Notes: generated by a model not told the origin, from the letters alone. 64,000 nt of DNA from Strongylocentrotus purpuratus (GCF_000002235.5 NW_022145605.1:38830858-38894857); one strand, 5' to 3'. Shown: positions 22,829 through 35,600, numbered from the stretch's first letter. Program-made: numbers and translations.

Positions 22829-25411
22829 GTAAGTTACACGTACATTTATTTCTTTGTTCGTTTTTACATGACTGCTCAGGAAACGTGTGTATGCTTGTAA
22901 AATTGTAAGTTAGCAACCAGGGGGCCGTTTCTCGAAACCGTCATAACTACAAGATCAACGACATCTCGCCACTGTCGCGCAACTTGTCAGCTAAGTGTTT
23001 CACGAAGCCGTCTTTGCCAAGATGAGCGACAACTTCCGCGACAAGCGAGTTGTCACTGCTCCGAACCTGTCATATCTTTTTAATTTCTGTAAAGCGCCAT
23101 CACAAGTCCGTTTGTTGCCATTCTATGGGCCGCGAAATGGACGATTAGTTTCACTATCATTTTGAGAAAAATATAGACGAGTTCGGTACGTAATTCTCTG
23201 GGATGCAAAATGCAAATGTACAAAAGTGAGAATACAAATTATACAGAAACTTTAAAAAGCTGAATATAAACATTAAATCACAAATCATTAAACTATAACA
23301 TATAAATAAGAGAGGTAAGAATGTTACACACCATTTTCCATAGTCGATCCATAGTCGTACCGTCATACCTTTGGGGCCTATGTGCATTATTATTCCCTCT
23401 CTAATTACTTCTTCCATATTATATTTTCAATATCAAATCAATTATATAACGAGTATTTATGAGACTCTAGAATAAAAACTGGCTGAGAAAAGACATTTTG
23501 CCTAAAATTCCTCATCACAATAAACAAAAAAGTATGTATTGATAAACTATCACATTACGGTATCCTTCAACTAAATTTTGATTCGACTGTCAAAAAAAAA
23601 ACACTCACCGTTTTTTCTTCAATTTAAGAATCTTTACAGAAATATGCAAATCGTTTGATGATGTAAATATGACAATGACACTATTTATTATTTATTTTAG
23701 GAGAATTTATATGTATATATTTCTTTTTGAACAATTTTAGCCCCAAAACTTGTTTTGGGTTATTCTTCATAAATCAAATGGATCATGACAAAGACTATCT
23801 TCTTGAGCTGCTAGTATCGCGATATATCGATATCATGTCTGTCATGGCTTTGTGAAACGGTTTATCCGCTTCATGACATCTCCGTAGGTCGGCGACAAAG
23901 ATATGACTGTCATGGAGTTGGTTTCGAGAAACAGCCCCCAGGGTACTGACGGCTTAGTTTAAGTCCTCTCCGAGGGACTTGGTAATGAGAATCAATGCCT
24001 TACCAAATTAGCGCATCGACTTGGTTTCAAACCCTCATTGTCATTTTCTTAGCTTATAATTGCCCCATTGATTTATAAATATATGCCTTGACCTAGGGAC
24101 TAATATTCTATTTCTAGCTCAATTAATATTCATTAGGCTGAGTGGATATTGCTGGGATGTCAAACCTTTATCTAACGAACATCGATCATATTAATGGCGC
24201 ACAACCAAATATGGGAGACTACCTCCTATAGGCTATACATTGGGAGACTTTTGTCCAGATTTGGGTAGCCTAACTGGGAGTCTCCTATTTGGGATACCAA
24301 TTTCCTATATTTACATTTGCTGCAAAGGGATAACCTCTGCTACAAATCAAAAGATGATGAGCAGACTCCTCATGAAAATTCCCCCTTTCTACTTTAAAAA
24401 TTTACTGACTTCTTTTGTTTTCATAACAGGTTTTGTTATGATACACACACACACACATCCAATGCACATCTGACCTCAGCTCAGAGAACCAAAAATTGCT
24501 TTATTCAGGCTCGTTTGTTCAACAGATAATTGAAGTTAAGAAAATGAAAGGAATTCATAGGGTTATGAATAATCATGGGAGAGACTGAGAGAGTGGACAT
24601 GGTTGGAGTGATTATAGAAATAGGAATAGTCTAGAAATGCCTAAATGATTTAAATGTGAAAATGAAATTGTTGTTTTAAAGACCGTCAATACTACTGGGC
24701 CAGAAGGGATTAGACCACACAGCGAGGTCACTGACAGGTGGCTATCGCATTAACTCAGCTCTCAACTAACATAAGAAAAAGAGGATCATGGGGGACCAAC
24801 AGGCGCCGATTGGGGAAGTTTTCTATATAGAGGGAGCAAGTAGCTACAAGTAGGACAGATTAGACACACAGCGAGGTCACTGACAGGTGGCTATCGCATT
24901 AACTCAGCTCTTAACTAACATAAGAAAAAGAGGATCATGGGGAACCAACAGGCGCCGATTGGGGAAGTTTTCTATATAGAAGGAGCAAGTAGCTACAAGT
25001 AGGACAGTGGGGCTTTAACAGTGTCAATATTTCCTTCTATATTTTAAGGGAAATAAGAAAAAATTCTATTGTAAAACATCTTCAGTCTGACACATAAAAG
25101 AATTGTAAGAAATTAAGCTTATTATCATCTTGTTTCTTCCTTTATTTCTTGACAGAGACATTGTTGAGCAGAAGTTAGCAGCATGTGTGAACGTCATCCC
25201 TGGTTTGACCTCTGTGTATGAATGGGAAGGGAAGATCGAGAAGGACCAAGAATTGCTTTTAATGATCAAGACCAAAAGGTCAAAGATCGATGAACTCTCA
25301 GAATTTGTGCGCAAAAATCATCCTTACGATGTCGCTGAGGTCATCAGCCTGCCTATTGAAAATGGAAATCTGCCTTATTTGCAGTGGGTAGCTAAAACTG
25401 TACCGGAATGA
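22593..25411 (+). CDS. CUTA: CutA family protein, two exons, intact copy
   Basis: CutA proteins form small ferredoxin-like trimers; bacterial CutA1 is tied to divalent metal tolerance, and mammalian CUTA to acetylcholinesterase anchoring and BACE1. Exons 22593-22828 and 25156-25411 join through a serine codon to give 163 residues. The core matches human CUTA closely: [67 protein letters not shown]. The hydrophobic N-terminus ([20 protein letters not shown]) and the internal Met in SRTMTSNES mirror the alternative starts of human CUTA, so secreted or organelle and cytosolic forms are possible; which start is used is not decidable here. The intron holds two transposons absent from the pseudogene copy. 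A poly(A) signal candidate is at 25784-25789. Confidence 0.93.
22921..23935. mobile_element. ~1.0 kb DNA transposon in CutA intron, TIR GGGGCCGTTTCTCGAAAC
   Basis: Left ggggccgtttctcgaaac and right gtttcgagaaacagcccc; looser inversion continues inward for ~100 bases. The trinucleotide cag lies on both sides. The corresponding place in the CutA pseudogene intron reads as a single cag (agcaaccagggg), an empty site. No long ORF, so non-autonomous. A 3-bp duplication would suit PIF/Harbinger or CACTA types, but CAG is not the usual Harbinger target. Confidence 0.75.
24680..25014. mobile_element. TTAA-target MITE with internal tandem duplication, in CutA intron
   Basis: TTAA at 24676-24679 and 25015-25018 flanks a 335-bp insert; the pseudogene copy has one unbroken gttttaaaagtgtcaa there. 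Ends agaccgtcaatactactggg and ggacagtggggc. A ~155-bp interior unit (cacacagcgaggtcactgac ... agctacaagtaggaca) is present twice. A TTAA target fits piggyBac-type elements. Confidence 0.8.
25156..25411 (+). CDS. CUTA: CutA exon 2
   Basis: Acceptor tttcttgacag; encodes [19 protein letters not shown] through WVAKTVPE and stop TGA. This is the whole of the conserved CutA core downstream of strand 1. Confidence 0.93.
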
Positions 25412-27437
25412 GATGAAAAATATGAACTTTTGCGGATTCAATTTTTGTGTATCATACAGTGTGTATTACTGATGCTACCAAATGTCTATACTCTTCATGA
25501 ACTATAACTGAATTTAGGGCAGTCTTTATTTCAAATGAAAAAAGTTACATTTTGACAACCCAAAACCTTGTTTCTCTAGCTTACATCATACGAAACATGT
25601 GCCAAATATGTTAATATTCTATCAATGACTTGGAGTGTAAATATGTGAAAGGGACTTGAGAATAATGGCAATTGTTCAACTTTTTTTTTACTTAATATAT
25701 AAGCTCACATTCTAGATCTTGGCAAGGAAAAAGTGATTATTACCCTTTTTTTTCTTTTCTAAATAGGTTCAACAAATGTGGCTAATAAAGCTTGTTTATG
25801 GGCTTTAAAGCTGTAATAAAGGAAAGAATTGTTAAGAGGGCTGAATAAAAATGGGGGGGGGGGGATATACATGACAGTGTAATGGCACTTTTTTTTACAG
25901 GAACTGTCCTGGATTTGCTGTTATGATCGTAGTGATTTTTAAGTGTTGTTTAGACATGTAACTTTTTTAAAGAGCTCCGGTGAGATATCTAGAACGCTTG
26001 AGCTTTCAAGAGCTAAACTGCTCTGCAGTCCTGTGTATTTTTCTTTCACTTGCAGCCAAATTTTTATTTCAAAGTTCATGAACTCTGATATAAAAATTTG
26101 AATTGTGTAGAAAAATGTAATTTGAAAATGTCTTTTAAAATGTGGGAAAATTTGCCAGTCTAAAAGAAGTGTGCGTACCCATATAATTATATCTATTGCG
26201 CAGTAGAACTATGCCTGGTCAATTTTGTTTTCCTTTACTGCGCAGTAGTCAGTAGTGAATTTCTTGCCTACACTTTTGACCAATCAGAGGCCTAGAATAT
26301 AACCTTTACATGCAGTAGATAATGAAATAAATACATGTTCTGTATTGCCATCAATTTGATTTCAGTTTTCTGAATCGCTTGCCAGAAGGATCTACTGCAC
26401 TTTATAAGTCCCTTTTGATTCTATCTTTAGCACATTTTGCCTTTCAAGGGCATTCTTCTCAAATAGATGTACTGAAATTCATGGCATTGTAAACATTTCC
26501 TATCATTTCATTTTTGTTCTATTATCATAGTTTTCTTTTTGTTATGGTTAAATGCAAATTGCAAATATATAATTCGCTGCTTTTAGTCACTTGTTGGACA
26601 TTTATTTTCTGCACCTGCAGATGTGTAACAAATATTGAACAAATTGGCATTTTTGACAACTCTTTGTGTTCAAATACAATAAGTCTAGTCATTGATACTG
26701 ACTTTACTTTGAAGCACCATAACCGTCTGTTAAAAAATATGAACATGTTGGATTGTCAATACTTATTTCCTTTAAATAAAGCCATGTAAAATTGGAAAAG
26801 GGTAATCCTTACCTCATTTTCTCAGGTTTTTGCGGTGAAGAATCTATATTGTTAGTTTTTCTGAAGAACCGCATATACCTGTTTATGAAAATGTTAGTAG
26901 CAAATAAAGCATTCAGTGAGATATTTCATAAAAAAATCAAAATTAAATATTTGTGATGTATTCTTATTTTTGGGGTGCTCTACCTATTAAGATATGTTGA
27001 TAGACATATTTTGTGTCACTCATTACAAAAGAATTATCACTAAATTCAATTGAAAGCAGAAAAAATGAGGAAAAAATGGTCTTTATAAGTTTTGAACGTT
27101 GCTCTCAACTATCTTTGTTGCACTACAATTAATTTGTTTATCCTTTGTGTAAACCAAAGTTACGAATGATCATATATATGTTTTGAACGTTGGATTGAGA
27201 TCATTAAATTATCTAATTTGAATTTGATTTTTTTTTCTTCTCTAAATGTGATTTTCGCGGGGGGGGGGGGGATATTTGGTTTTCCATTGCTCTCCCCATA
27301 ATATATCCCAGTAATTCTTTTCCATACCCATGTCCCCCCCCCCCCCTCTATCTCATTCTTAGGCTCTCTCTCTCTCTCCCTTTCTCACACACACACACCC
27401 ACACACTCTCTCTCTCTCTCTCGCCCACCCCCGCCCA

Positions 27438-27480
<43 letters not shown>

Positions 27481-29029
27481 TAATTTCCAACTACCTTGCT
27501 CTCAAATTTCTAAAATTTTATAAATATTAAAAAATTGTAACAAACAAAAAGAAAATATATAAACATACAAAAACCAAAATACAGACACGAAAACAAACAA
27601 CTTCTAACATTTGACAATTGTTCCATCTGACCAACACTTTTTATTGCTTTAAAGTGCTTTCTCAATTTCCCACAGTTCCCTTTACTGAAAATAGACCTCG
27701 TACCAATACTAATTCCCGTATTTCCCGTAATTCCATTTGGTATCAGACTCCCTCCCTCCAAAATGAATTTTCTGAACCGCCATCTAGTCTAGGATGGATG
27801 TAGTCTTCTGTTACTTTTGGAGGTAAAATAAAAGAACCCATAATATGCTTACTACATGTACAATGCGAATATACATAAACTAACTTGTGACATTTTCAGT
27901 AACATGATCATATGGCAGTGAAAATTTCAACTGTGATAACTGAACATTGCCATTATTAACAGCACAGTTATCACACACATTTTAATATAGAATTGTGACA
28001 GGCTGCTCAAGAATATACAAAGAAAAATACATTTATAGCCATGTCAGAGGCACCAATAATCCCATAATCTTAATACAACAATCTTACTGTTCAACATTAT
28101 GATAGCACCTCCTGGAAAGAAAAAAAAACAACACTCATATTGATATATTTTTAAAAATCATCAACGGAATATAAGAAACATTTAAAAAGATAATTCCTGT
28201 AAAAAGAATATAGGACAGGACTTATTGACTCCACGGAAGACAATATGATTGTCTCTGCTCTCTCCAACACATACACATTACGTTCATAATAAATGCATTT
28301 ATATTAAATGTTTAAAAGAACAACATTCCAGCATCCAGCAAATGTAGTGCACGCTGAAAGTCAAGAGAACTTCCAGGGACAACTCCTGAGCAGAGATGCC
28401 AACCAATACGATTTAATCGTATTTAGTACGATAATAAGAGTGGAATACGATAATACGATATCACCTCTTAAAACAATATATTTTTTTAAAATATTTTTTT
28501 GTACCCATAAAAACCACGGAATCTCATAGAAACATGAACAAGTAAACCCCTGCAATCCCAACAGAAACTTTGCTTTACAATTTTCTTTTAAAATGTTAAT
28601 GAAAGAGCAAACATTTTACTTGACCGTACGTACCAGTATCACATTTTTCTGAAATTTTACTGGCCCGGGATCAACCGGCCATTGGTAGTGTCGAATTTTC
28701 GAGTTTTCTCTCCAAAGTCTGATTTTTTAGGATACTCAGTCTGTTTTTTGTGTCCAGAGGTTGGCATCTCTGCCTGAGCCATCTCATGCCCTTATCCTAT
28801 TAAAAATCATTTGTCTACCTTGTGTTTTTTTTCTCCATTTTTTGGACCCTCCGACAAGCCATTTTATTGAAAATCAATCTCTGAATAACATATTTGAATA
28901 CATGTACAAAATGAATATCATATACTACTATTTGTCTACCTTATGCCAGTCCTGTAATCTTTAGTTAATATTCGTAGTATGCTGCATATTATATTAATAA
29001 TAAGAATTAAGATGCCATACTTTTGAAAG
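25412..29029. other. CutA 3' flank and intergenic DNA, no gene seen
   Basis: Homology to the pseudogene flank continues to about 25640. Beyond it: AT-rich DNA, a poly-G run (25852-25863) and CT/CA/poly-C simple repeats at 27330-27480. A MITE sits at 28391-28772. AATAAA words occur at 25784 and 26775. No exon was recognised. Confidence 0.5.
28391..28772. mobile_element. 382-bp hAT-like MITE, TIR CAGAGATGCCAACC
   Basis: Ends cagagatgccaacc and ggttggcatctctg are perfect inverses. cctgag is repeated directly outside both ends (28385-28390, 28773-28778), six bases of a likely 8-bp duplication. The interior has several tacgat words; no coding potential. Confidence 0.8.
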
Positions 29030-29042
29030 CATACAGTCAAAC

Positions 29043-30813
29043 CAAGGGTGTCGATTTGTATCCGTGGTTGGGGGGATGATAGGTGCCAAAATATATTCGG
29101 CAATGGATCAAAGCAACCAAGAGGTAGAAGCGTGTGGCAGGTTACACCCCCTCCCCAAGCGCGTAGCCAGGATTTCATTTTAAGGGGCGGTAGTGAGCAC
29201 GCGAAGCGCGCTCCCTAGGGGGTTAGGTGCAGGGAGGAGGATTTTCCCCCTAGCTCCCCCGCGAAGCGCGGAAACTTTGACGTTTCATTAAATTATTAGA
29301 GAAAGAAGACGATTCGTTGGACCGTTCTCGACTCTTAATCCTTGTTTGAATTAAGTTCCCCTTCCTCCGCGCGTGGCGCGGAAGCTCTGACGGTTCATTA
29401 GATTATTAAAGAAAGAAGACGATTTGATGTACCACTCTCGACTCTTAATCCTTGTCTGAATCAGTTCCCCCCCGCGCAAAGCCCGGAAGCTTTGACGTTT
29501 CATTAGATTATTTAAAAAAAGAAAACGATTCGTTGTACCATTCTCGACTCTTAATCTTTCGGTCTAAATTCAGTCCCCCCCCCCCCCCCCCCTCCCGCGC
29601 GAAGTGCGGAAACTTTGACATTTCATTAAATTATTAGAGAAAGAAGACGATTCCTTGTACCGTTCTCAACTCTAAATCCTTGTCTGAATTCAGTTTCCCC
29701 GCCCTCGCGCAAAGCCCGGAAGCTTTGACGTTTCATTAGATTATTTAAAAAAAGAAAACGATTCGTTGTACCATTCTCGACTCTTAATCTTTCGGTCTAA
29801 ATTCAGTCCCCCCCCCCCCCCCCTCCCGCGCGAAGTGCGGAAGCTTCAACATTTCATTAAATTATTATAGAAAGAAGACGATTCCTTGTACCGTTCTCAA
29901 CTCTAAATCCTTGTCTGAATTCTGTTTCCCCGCTCCCGCGCGAAGCGCGGAAGCTTTGACGTTTCATTAGATTATTATAGAAAGAAAACGATTCGTTGTA
30001 CCATTCTCGACTCTTAATCCTTGTCTGAATTCAGTTCCACCCGCGCGAAGCGCGGAAGCTTTGACGTTTCATTAGATTATTATAGAAAGAAAACGATTCG
30101 TTGTACCATTCTCGACTCTTAATCCTTGTCTGAATTCAGTTCCACCCGCGCAAAGTGCGGAAGCTTTGACGTTTCATTAGATTATTAGAGAAAGAAAACG
30201 ATTCGTTGTACCATTCTCGACTCTAAATCCTTGTATGAATTCAGTTTCCCCGCTCCCGCGCGAAGCGCGGAAGCTTTCTCCTCGTCTCCGAAATCATCAC
30301 GAATTCGTCACAGAGTTCATCTATGTTTACACTGTCCAGGATTGTCTGATGTGCATTGCAGATTTCTACTTTTGCGCTTCGCGCTTAACATTTAGCTCGT
30401 TGCTTTTTAACGCTGTGTCTTTGCATTTGGCGCACTGCATTTCTATGATGCTGTTGATTGAACAAATTGAATAAATTCATCAATTCCTGATGAAGCCGTA
30501 TGAGCGAGAATTCAATTTATTCTTGTCTCATATACGGTTGTCTCATTTACTTCGTATATTATGTATGTATTATGAAAATGAGATAGCAAAATGTGTATAT
30601 TGATGGTCATCTTGCGAGTAATAACCATTAACTACTCTCATCGGGCTCTCATCATTAATTCTTCTCTTCATTTTTTTTTTTTTTTTGATGGTGAATTATT
30701 GGGGGGGGGGGAGGGGGGATGATTGTACAGGCCATCCCCCCCCCCACCTGAAATATTGGGGGGGGGATATATCCCCCCATCCCCCCCCCCCCCCCCCGGG
30801 ATCGACACCCATG
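29043..30813. mobile_element. 1.77 kb hAT-like element with perfect 8-bp target duplication
   Basis: Ends caagggtgtcgat and atcgacacccatg; agtcaaac lies directly outside both (29035-29042 and 30814-30821). It holds poly-G runs and the ~118-bp tandem array at 29205-30275. No transposase is visible, so non-autonomous. The array region begins with gcgtagccaggatttcat, itself like a hAT end, so there may be a further nested element. Confidence 0.75.
29205..30275. repeat. ~118-bp GCGAAGCGC tandem array
   Basis: About nine units, each cgcgaagcgcggaagctttg, acgtttcattagattatt, aaacgattcgttgtaccat, tctcgactcttaatccttg and a variable C-run. Inside the hAT-like element at 29043. Confidence 0.85.
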
Positions 30814-31039
30814 AGTCAAACCTGTCTATAAGTGGCCACCTCTAGTGAGCATGCGTTTTGTCTCCCTCGAAAATAAATGGTTGAACCTCTATAGAAAATT
30901 ACCTAAGTATTTACAGTGGTCATGCACTTTCTCGGTTTCCAGACACTGAGAAAGTGCGTGTCCACTGTAAATACTCCATGAGCAGCCTCAATGGTCAGGT
31001 TTGACCGTATGTTGATAACAAACAATGATAACGTTTTTT

Positions 31040-32110
31040 ACACATGGGCGACGCTACCCCACTTTGAACGGGGTGGGGGGGGGGTGGTGCGGATCAAAAT
31101 ATATTCCAACGAGCAATTCGAACATTTTAAAGAAAATTGGTCCCCAGATTTTGAAATAAATGCATTGTAAACTACTGGAAGACAGGGGGGGGGGGGGGGG
31201 GGGGTTATGCCGACTGACGTCACAAAACATCTCCGAAAAGCTAAGAAGCGCCAATTTGTTTTGCGATTTACGGCAAAGCTCTAAAGCAACCGCCAGATTT
31301 TTCCTGAGAAAACATTTTAATGGCCTTAGAGGGGGCAGGGGTACCACACCCTGATTACCCATCTTCGTACAATTAATTCTTCACACATCCTTCTCAACAC
31401 TACCTCCCCCTCCCCCCTCTCACCCCCTTTTAGCGACGCATACCATCCCAGTTCAAATAAATGAAATGTAATTGAACGATAGGGTGTTTCAATTATCACA
31501 TAAAATAGAGCTCAGTCGGCTGTATATTTTTTTTTTTCGGGTAAAACTAAAAGGCCGTCAGACTGCAAAGCGACTATGCGAATTAAACTCCAAGTTTGTC
31601 ACCCTTCGAGCCATTCGCGACATCCAAGCTGTCAAATCCGTTCATTGGGTAGGACAAGAATGTTTCAGTTTCTGCTGGTAACCTGAAAAACGGGGGGGGG
31701 GGGGGGGAGTCAAAACAAAAAATATTGATTTAATAAAGAAGCCCACAATATGATGAATTGAAAATTGGTTCCTCTCAATAGACCGACAGGCTAGGAAACC
31801 GCGACGACCCATAAGATCGACATTTTGAAAAGGTCTACGAGACCGATATTTCAGGGGCGGTTCTAGCTTTTTGCTAAGGGGGGGGGGGGGGGAGATTGAC
31901 CCAGTGGCGGATCCAGGATTTTCCAAGAGGGGGGGGGGGCCGACATTTTAAAAAGGTGCCGACCAATATTTCGGGGGTGGGGGGGGGGGGGTACCAAGCA
32001 CTACAACAACAAAAATCATTTTTGCCCCCGACATTAAAAAAAAATGTTTTCCTTTTTTTGTTGGATCCCCTAACCCCCTAGATCAGCCCCTGTATTTCAT
32101 GAGCCGACAT
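31040..32110. repeat. Poly-G cluster with hAT-like ends
   Basis: Several runs of 10-20 G (31073, 31187, 31692, 31879, 31929, 31978). Typical hAT-style termini occur at 31856 (caggggcggttctagc), 31902 (cagtggcggatccagg) and 32079-32092 (tagatcagcccctg), so at least two small elements seem stacked. Exact limits not resolved; no gene. Confidence 0.45.
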
Positions 32111-32459
32111 AATGGCAAAATAAAGCAATGTCAATCTCCTAAGCTGTCGATCTGAGATGGAGCGTTGATCTAGTATAGTGAATCATCTATATTTTGGTCA
32201 AAGATTGTTCAATAAAAATTATTATTGCTACGGCTACAATTTGGGTTTTTAGATGTGGTTTGCTTTAGGGTAAGGGCTAGGTAGAGTGTTGGTCTACCAT
32301 TGGCCTACCAAATCACTTTTACTCCACCACTCTTTCTATACCGTACCACTGAGCCATCATGTTAACCCGTTGTCTACTGAGTTCTCATGCCCCGTAGGCT
32401 TAATGTTTAGGACCATCTCAGATCCGATAGTCAATGGGTATAAGCTCTACTGTTAACGC

Positions 32460-32673
32460 TTACTTTCCAAAGTTCTCGCCATCTTCAATGGTCTCCGGTA
32501 GTTTCTTGCCCCTGGTCTCTGGTAAGAAGAGACACAGGATACCGGCTAGGATTGTACAGCTGCCAAATATAACAAGTGGAGTGTGGATCCAGTATTCTGT
32601 TGTTAGGAGTATCAAGGGGGCTAGGATGTTAGCGATGCGTCCTGTCATAGAGCAGATCCCCAACCCGGCGGTC
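32460..32673 (-). CDS. SLC22 exon 11, C-terminus
   Basis: The acceptor is the less usual AAG (tttcccccaag). Encodes [19 protein letters not shown] through [17 protein letters not shown] to stop TAA at 32460-32462. Confidence 0.93.
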
Positions 32674-35600
32674 CTTGGGGGAAAAAACGACAACAAAAAC
32701 CACATCGTTAATCTTCAAGATTAAACCTCTGACGATTGCAAAGACTTCAACAAATTTAATTAACTGGATATTGCTTAAAGAAACCATGTTCGGATTGTAA
32801 AATAGGTTACTTTAAAGGCCCACTGCACTACTTTTAGCTACTTGCGCCCTCTATATAACAAACAATGCCTAATCGGTGACCATTGGTCCCTCATGATCCT
32901 CTTTTTCTTATGTTAACTGAAGGCTGAGTTGATGAGATAACCACCTGTCCAGTGACCTTGCAGGGCGCTCTAATCCCTCCTGTAAACTACGGCAGATAAG
33001 CTTTAAAGACCGTCATTACTACTGGGCCAGAAGGGATTAGACCACACAGCGAGGTCACTGACAGGTGGCTATCTCATTAACTCAGCTCTCAACCAAGAAG
33101 TTACTAGTAACTTCTTGTCTCAACTAACATAAGAAAAAGAGGATGATGTGGGACCAACAGGCACGGGTTTGGAAAGTTTTCTATATAGAGGGAGCAAGTA
33201 GCTACAAGTAGGAGAGTGGGGCTTTAAAGTTCACATTTTCAAGTGTGATGCACAAGACTACCGAAATTGCGTTCAATGGATTTTCCTTTTTAGGAAACGT
33301 TGTACGATCGTCTTACTTGTGGCTTTGAGTTTGTATGCAGAAAAGATCCCATAAATTCTATCAACACGGAGTTAAATTTTGAAAAATGTAACCATGAGAG
33401 AATCTTCTAGATGTAGTAGCTCATAACTAAGTGATTCATCGGGAAAGTGTATGTTGCCCATGCACCCCGGTGACCCCTGGATCCACCATTGATAAATAGT
33501 GGTGCAATATACCTCAATGACGTCGGGAATAGTTCTATTGTGTAGAGGTATATGAGACCAAATGCAGCTGAGATTCCAAATTTCCCAATGAAGGCGACTC
33601 CAGCTCTAAATGGACCAGGAGCTACAAAGGAAGAAAAACAGAGAATTAAGAATAAGACAAAAAGCCACCTTTATTTCTTTTTCGCTTTTTCAAATTTCCT
33701 GTTTTATCAATTAAGAATTTTAAGAAGACAATTCATAATGCATTTTTCTTACTAACAACGAGGTAGACATACGTCCATGGTGTCAGACAGCATTATGAGA
33801 CCGACAAAACAAAAAATTAATTATGGAAGATAGAAAATTGTCGGTTTTGTGGACTGTAGTTCTCGTGGGCCGTCCGTCTAGCTAATCCTTTGAAAAATGG
33901 CAAAAACGCCCAAGAGACAGGCATTGTGGATTGTCGGTTTAGTCAAGTGTCGAACTACACAACAGAATAACAAGAAGATAATCTGACCCGATCTACAAGA
34001 CTTTCAAGATACCACCTCAAGATCAATATCCCGCTACAGAAATCATCTCTAGGTTACTATGTTTACTACTTCATCGCAATATATATTTCCATATTTTTTA
34101 AAGGTAATGGACAAGGCTAGTAAGATGGCCTAATATTGATTTCTCGAAAGCCTTTGCCAACGCGTTTTATATGATTTCACTGATATGATAGCAAGCTTAC
34201 CTATGAAGATGGTAAGTAGACATGCTACTCCGCCAAGTAACAGCGTCAAGACCATGCTTCTCCTCCTCCCCAACCAAGGGTGCTGAACGATGAAGATATC
34301 TAAGGTATAGGCGGGGATCTCGATGGCAGCAGACACAAAGAACGATATGTAAACATTGATGCCTAGGGTTGAAGTACTGAGGTTAAACCCATGGTAGACC
34401 ACTGCACAAACCGACCTGGTTAGACAGAGACAAAATTAATACGGTTATCATTTCGAACATTTTTCTATAAATTGTCTTTTTTTCTCCATTTCATAAGTCA
34501 TCACTGGTATTATTTGACGATTTCGTCTATAGTTGTCCCAGCTTCATGATTTGATTGAGGTCCTATCAGGGCGCGATTGTAGAAGATTTGTTTCTAGAAC
34601 TTTATTAGTACTTACTTGTATCTGAACAAAGTCATTACTAAAATGATTATTTCTTTCTAAAAAAAAGTTATTCATGAAGTATCTCTTTCACTTCTGGAGT
34701 GACTTTTCTTTAAGGAACACTTAATTTTTTAAAGATCTGTGTATATTTTGGAGTCAAAGCTAGATTTCCTTTACAAAATATGAATATATTACCATATATA
34801 CATGAGGATGAGTGTGCGCCTGCGCATATTCCTATGACGGAATATATCAGTGACGTTTGGCCGCCGTTCTTTCTCCTGTGTATCATCCTTCTGTGTATCA
34901 CCATTCAACTAATATTTAACAAAAATGAAATGAAGAAAATGGTAAAGATTGGAAAATAATCTGAAAGAGTTTTTTCCCTCGTATTTATGAGCCAATGTGT
35001 CAGACGTGACTGTATCACCAGTACAAGTTAGCCGAAAGGAGATTAAATAAATATCCGCCTTCTCTCTCTCTCTCTCTCTCTCTGTCTTTCTATCTATCTC
35101 TCTCTGTATGGCTCTGTTCTCTGGAAAATTGTTTCCCTCTTTATCTGCACTTTTATAATATATGAGTTTACATTTCATTCAAACTATCAAAAAAAGGGTT
35201 CCGCCACAGAATAACTACAGGGCCGGTAGAAATATAAAAGTCACATTTGCATAGCGCTTATAAATAGATTTCTAGTGCTGTACATTGTAATCATTAATAC
35301 CCTGGTCATTGCGTTTAATTGCTAACCCACACATGCTAATGCACACCCTCCGCTCCCTGGGGAGTATTCCGAATTTTAAAGTTACTGATAAAGCTCACGT
35401 TTTTGTTGACGTCATCATGCTCGTCGAGGAAATCTTCGGGAAGCTGGACCTTATTAACCTTTGCAGCATGTTTGATGATCTTCTTCGCCTTCTCTGTTTC
35501 ACCTTGGCTTATCAACCACCGGGGTGACTCTGGGAGGATACTGAAGAGGGAGGGATTGGTTATTAGGGCGTGGTTGGTAGGGCGTGGTTGTAAGGTTGTG

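Larger units (their letters stand above)
29032..31019. mobile_element. Mariner/Tc1-like MITE carrying a nested hAT-like element
   Basis: Outer ends tacagtcaaac (29032) and gtttgaccgta (to 31019) are inverted and start at TA, the Tc1/mariner target. The MITE body resumes after the nested insert with ctgtctataagtggccacct and contains its own hairpin (actttctcggtttccagaca ... ctgagaaagt). Without the 1.77 kb insert it would be about 210 bp. Confidence 0.65.

Noticed and set aside
35315-35398. Continuation of SLC22 exon 7 past 35399 ([15 protein letters not shown])
   Set aside because: Phase does not fit exon 9, a good donor gtgagc lies at 35398, and the missing segment was found as exon 8 at 34793-34890.
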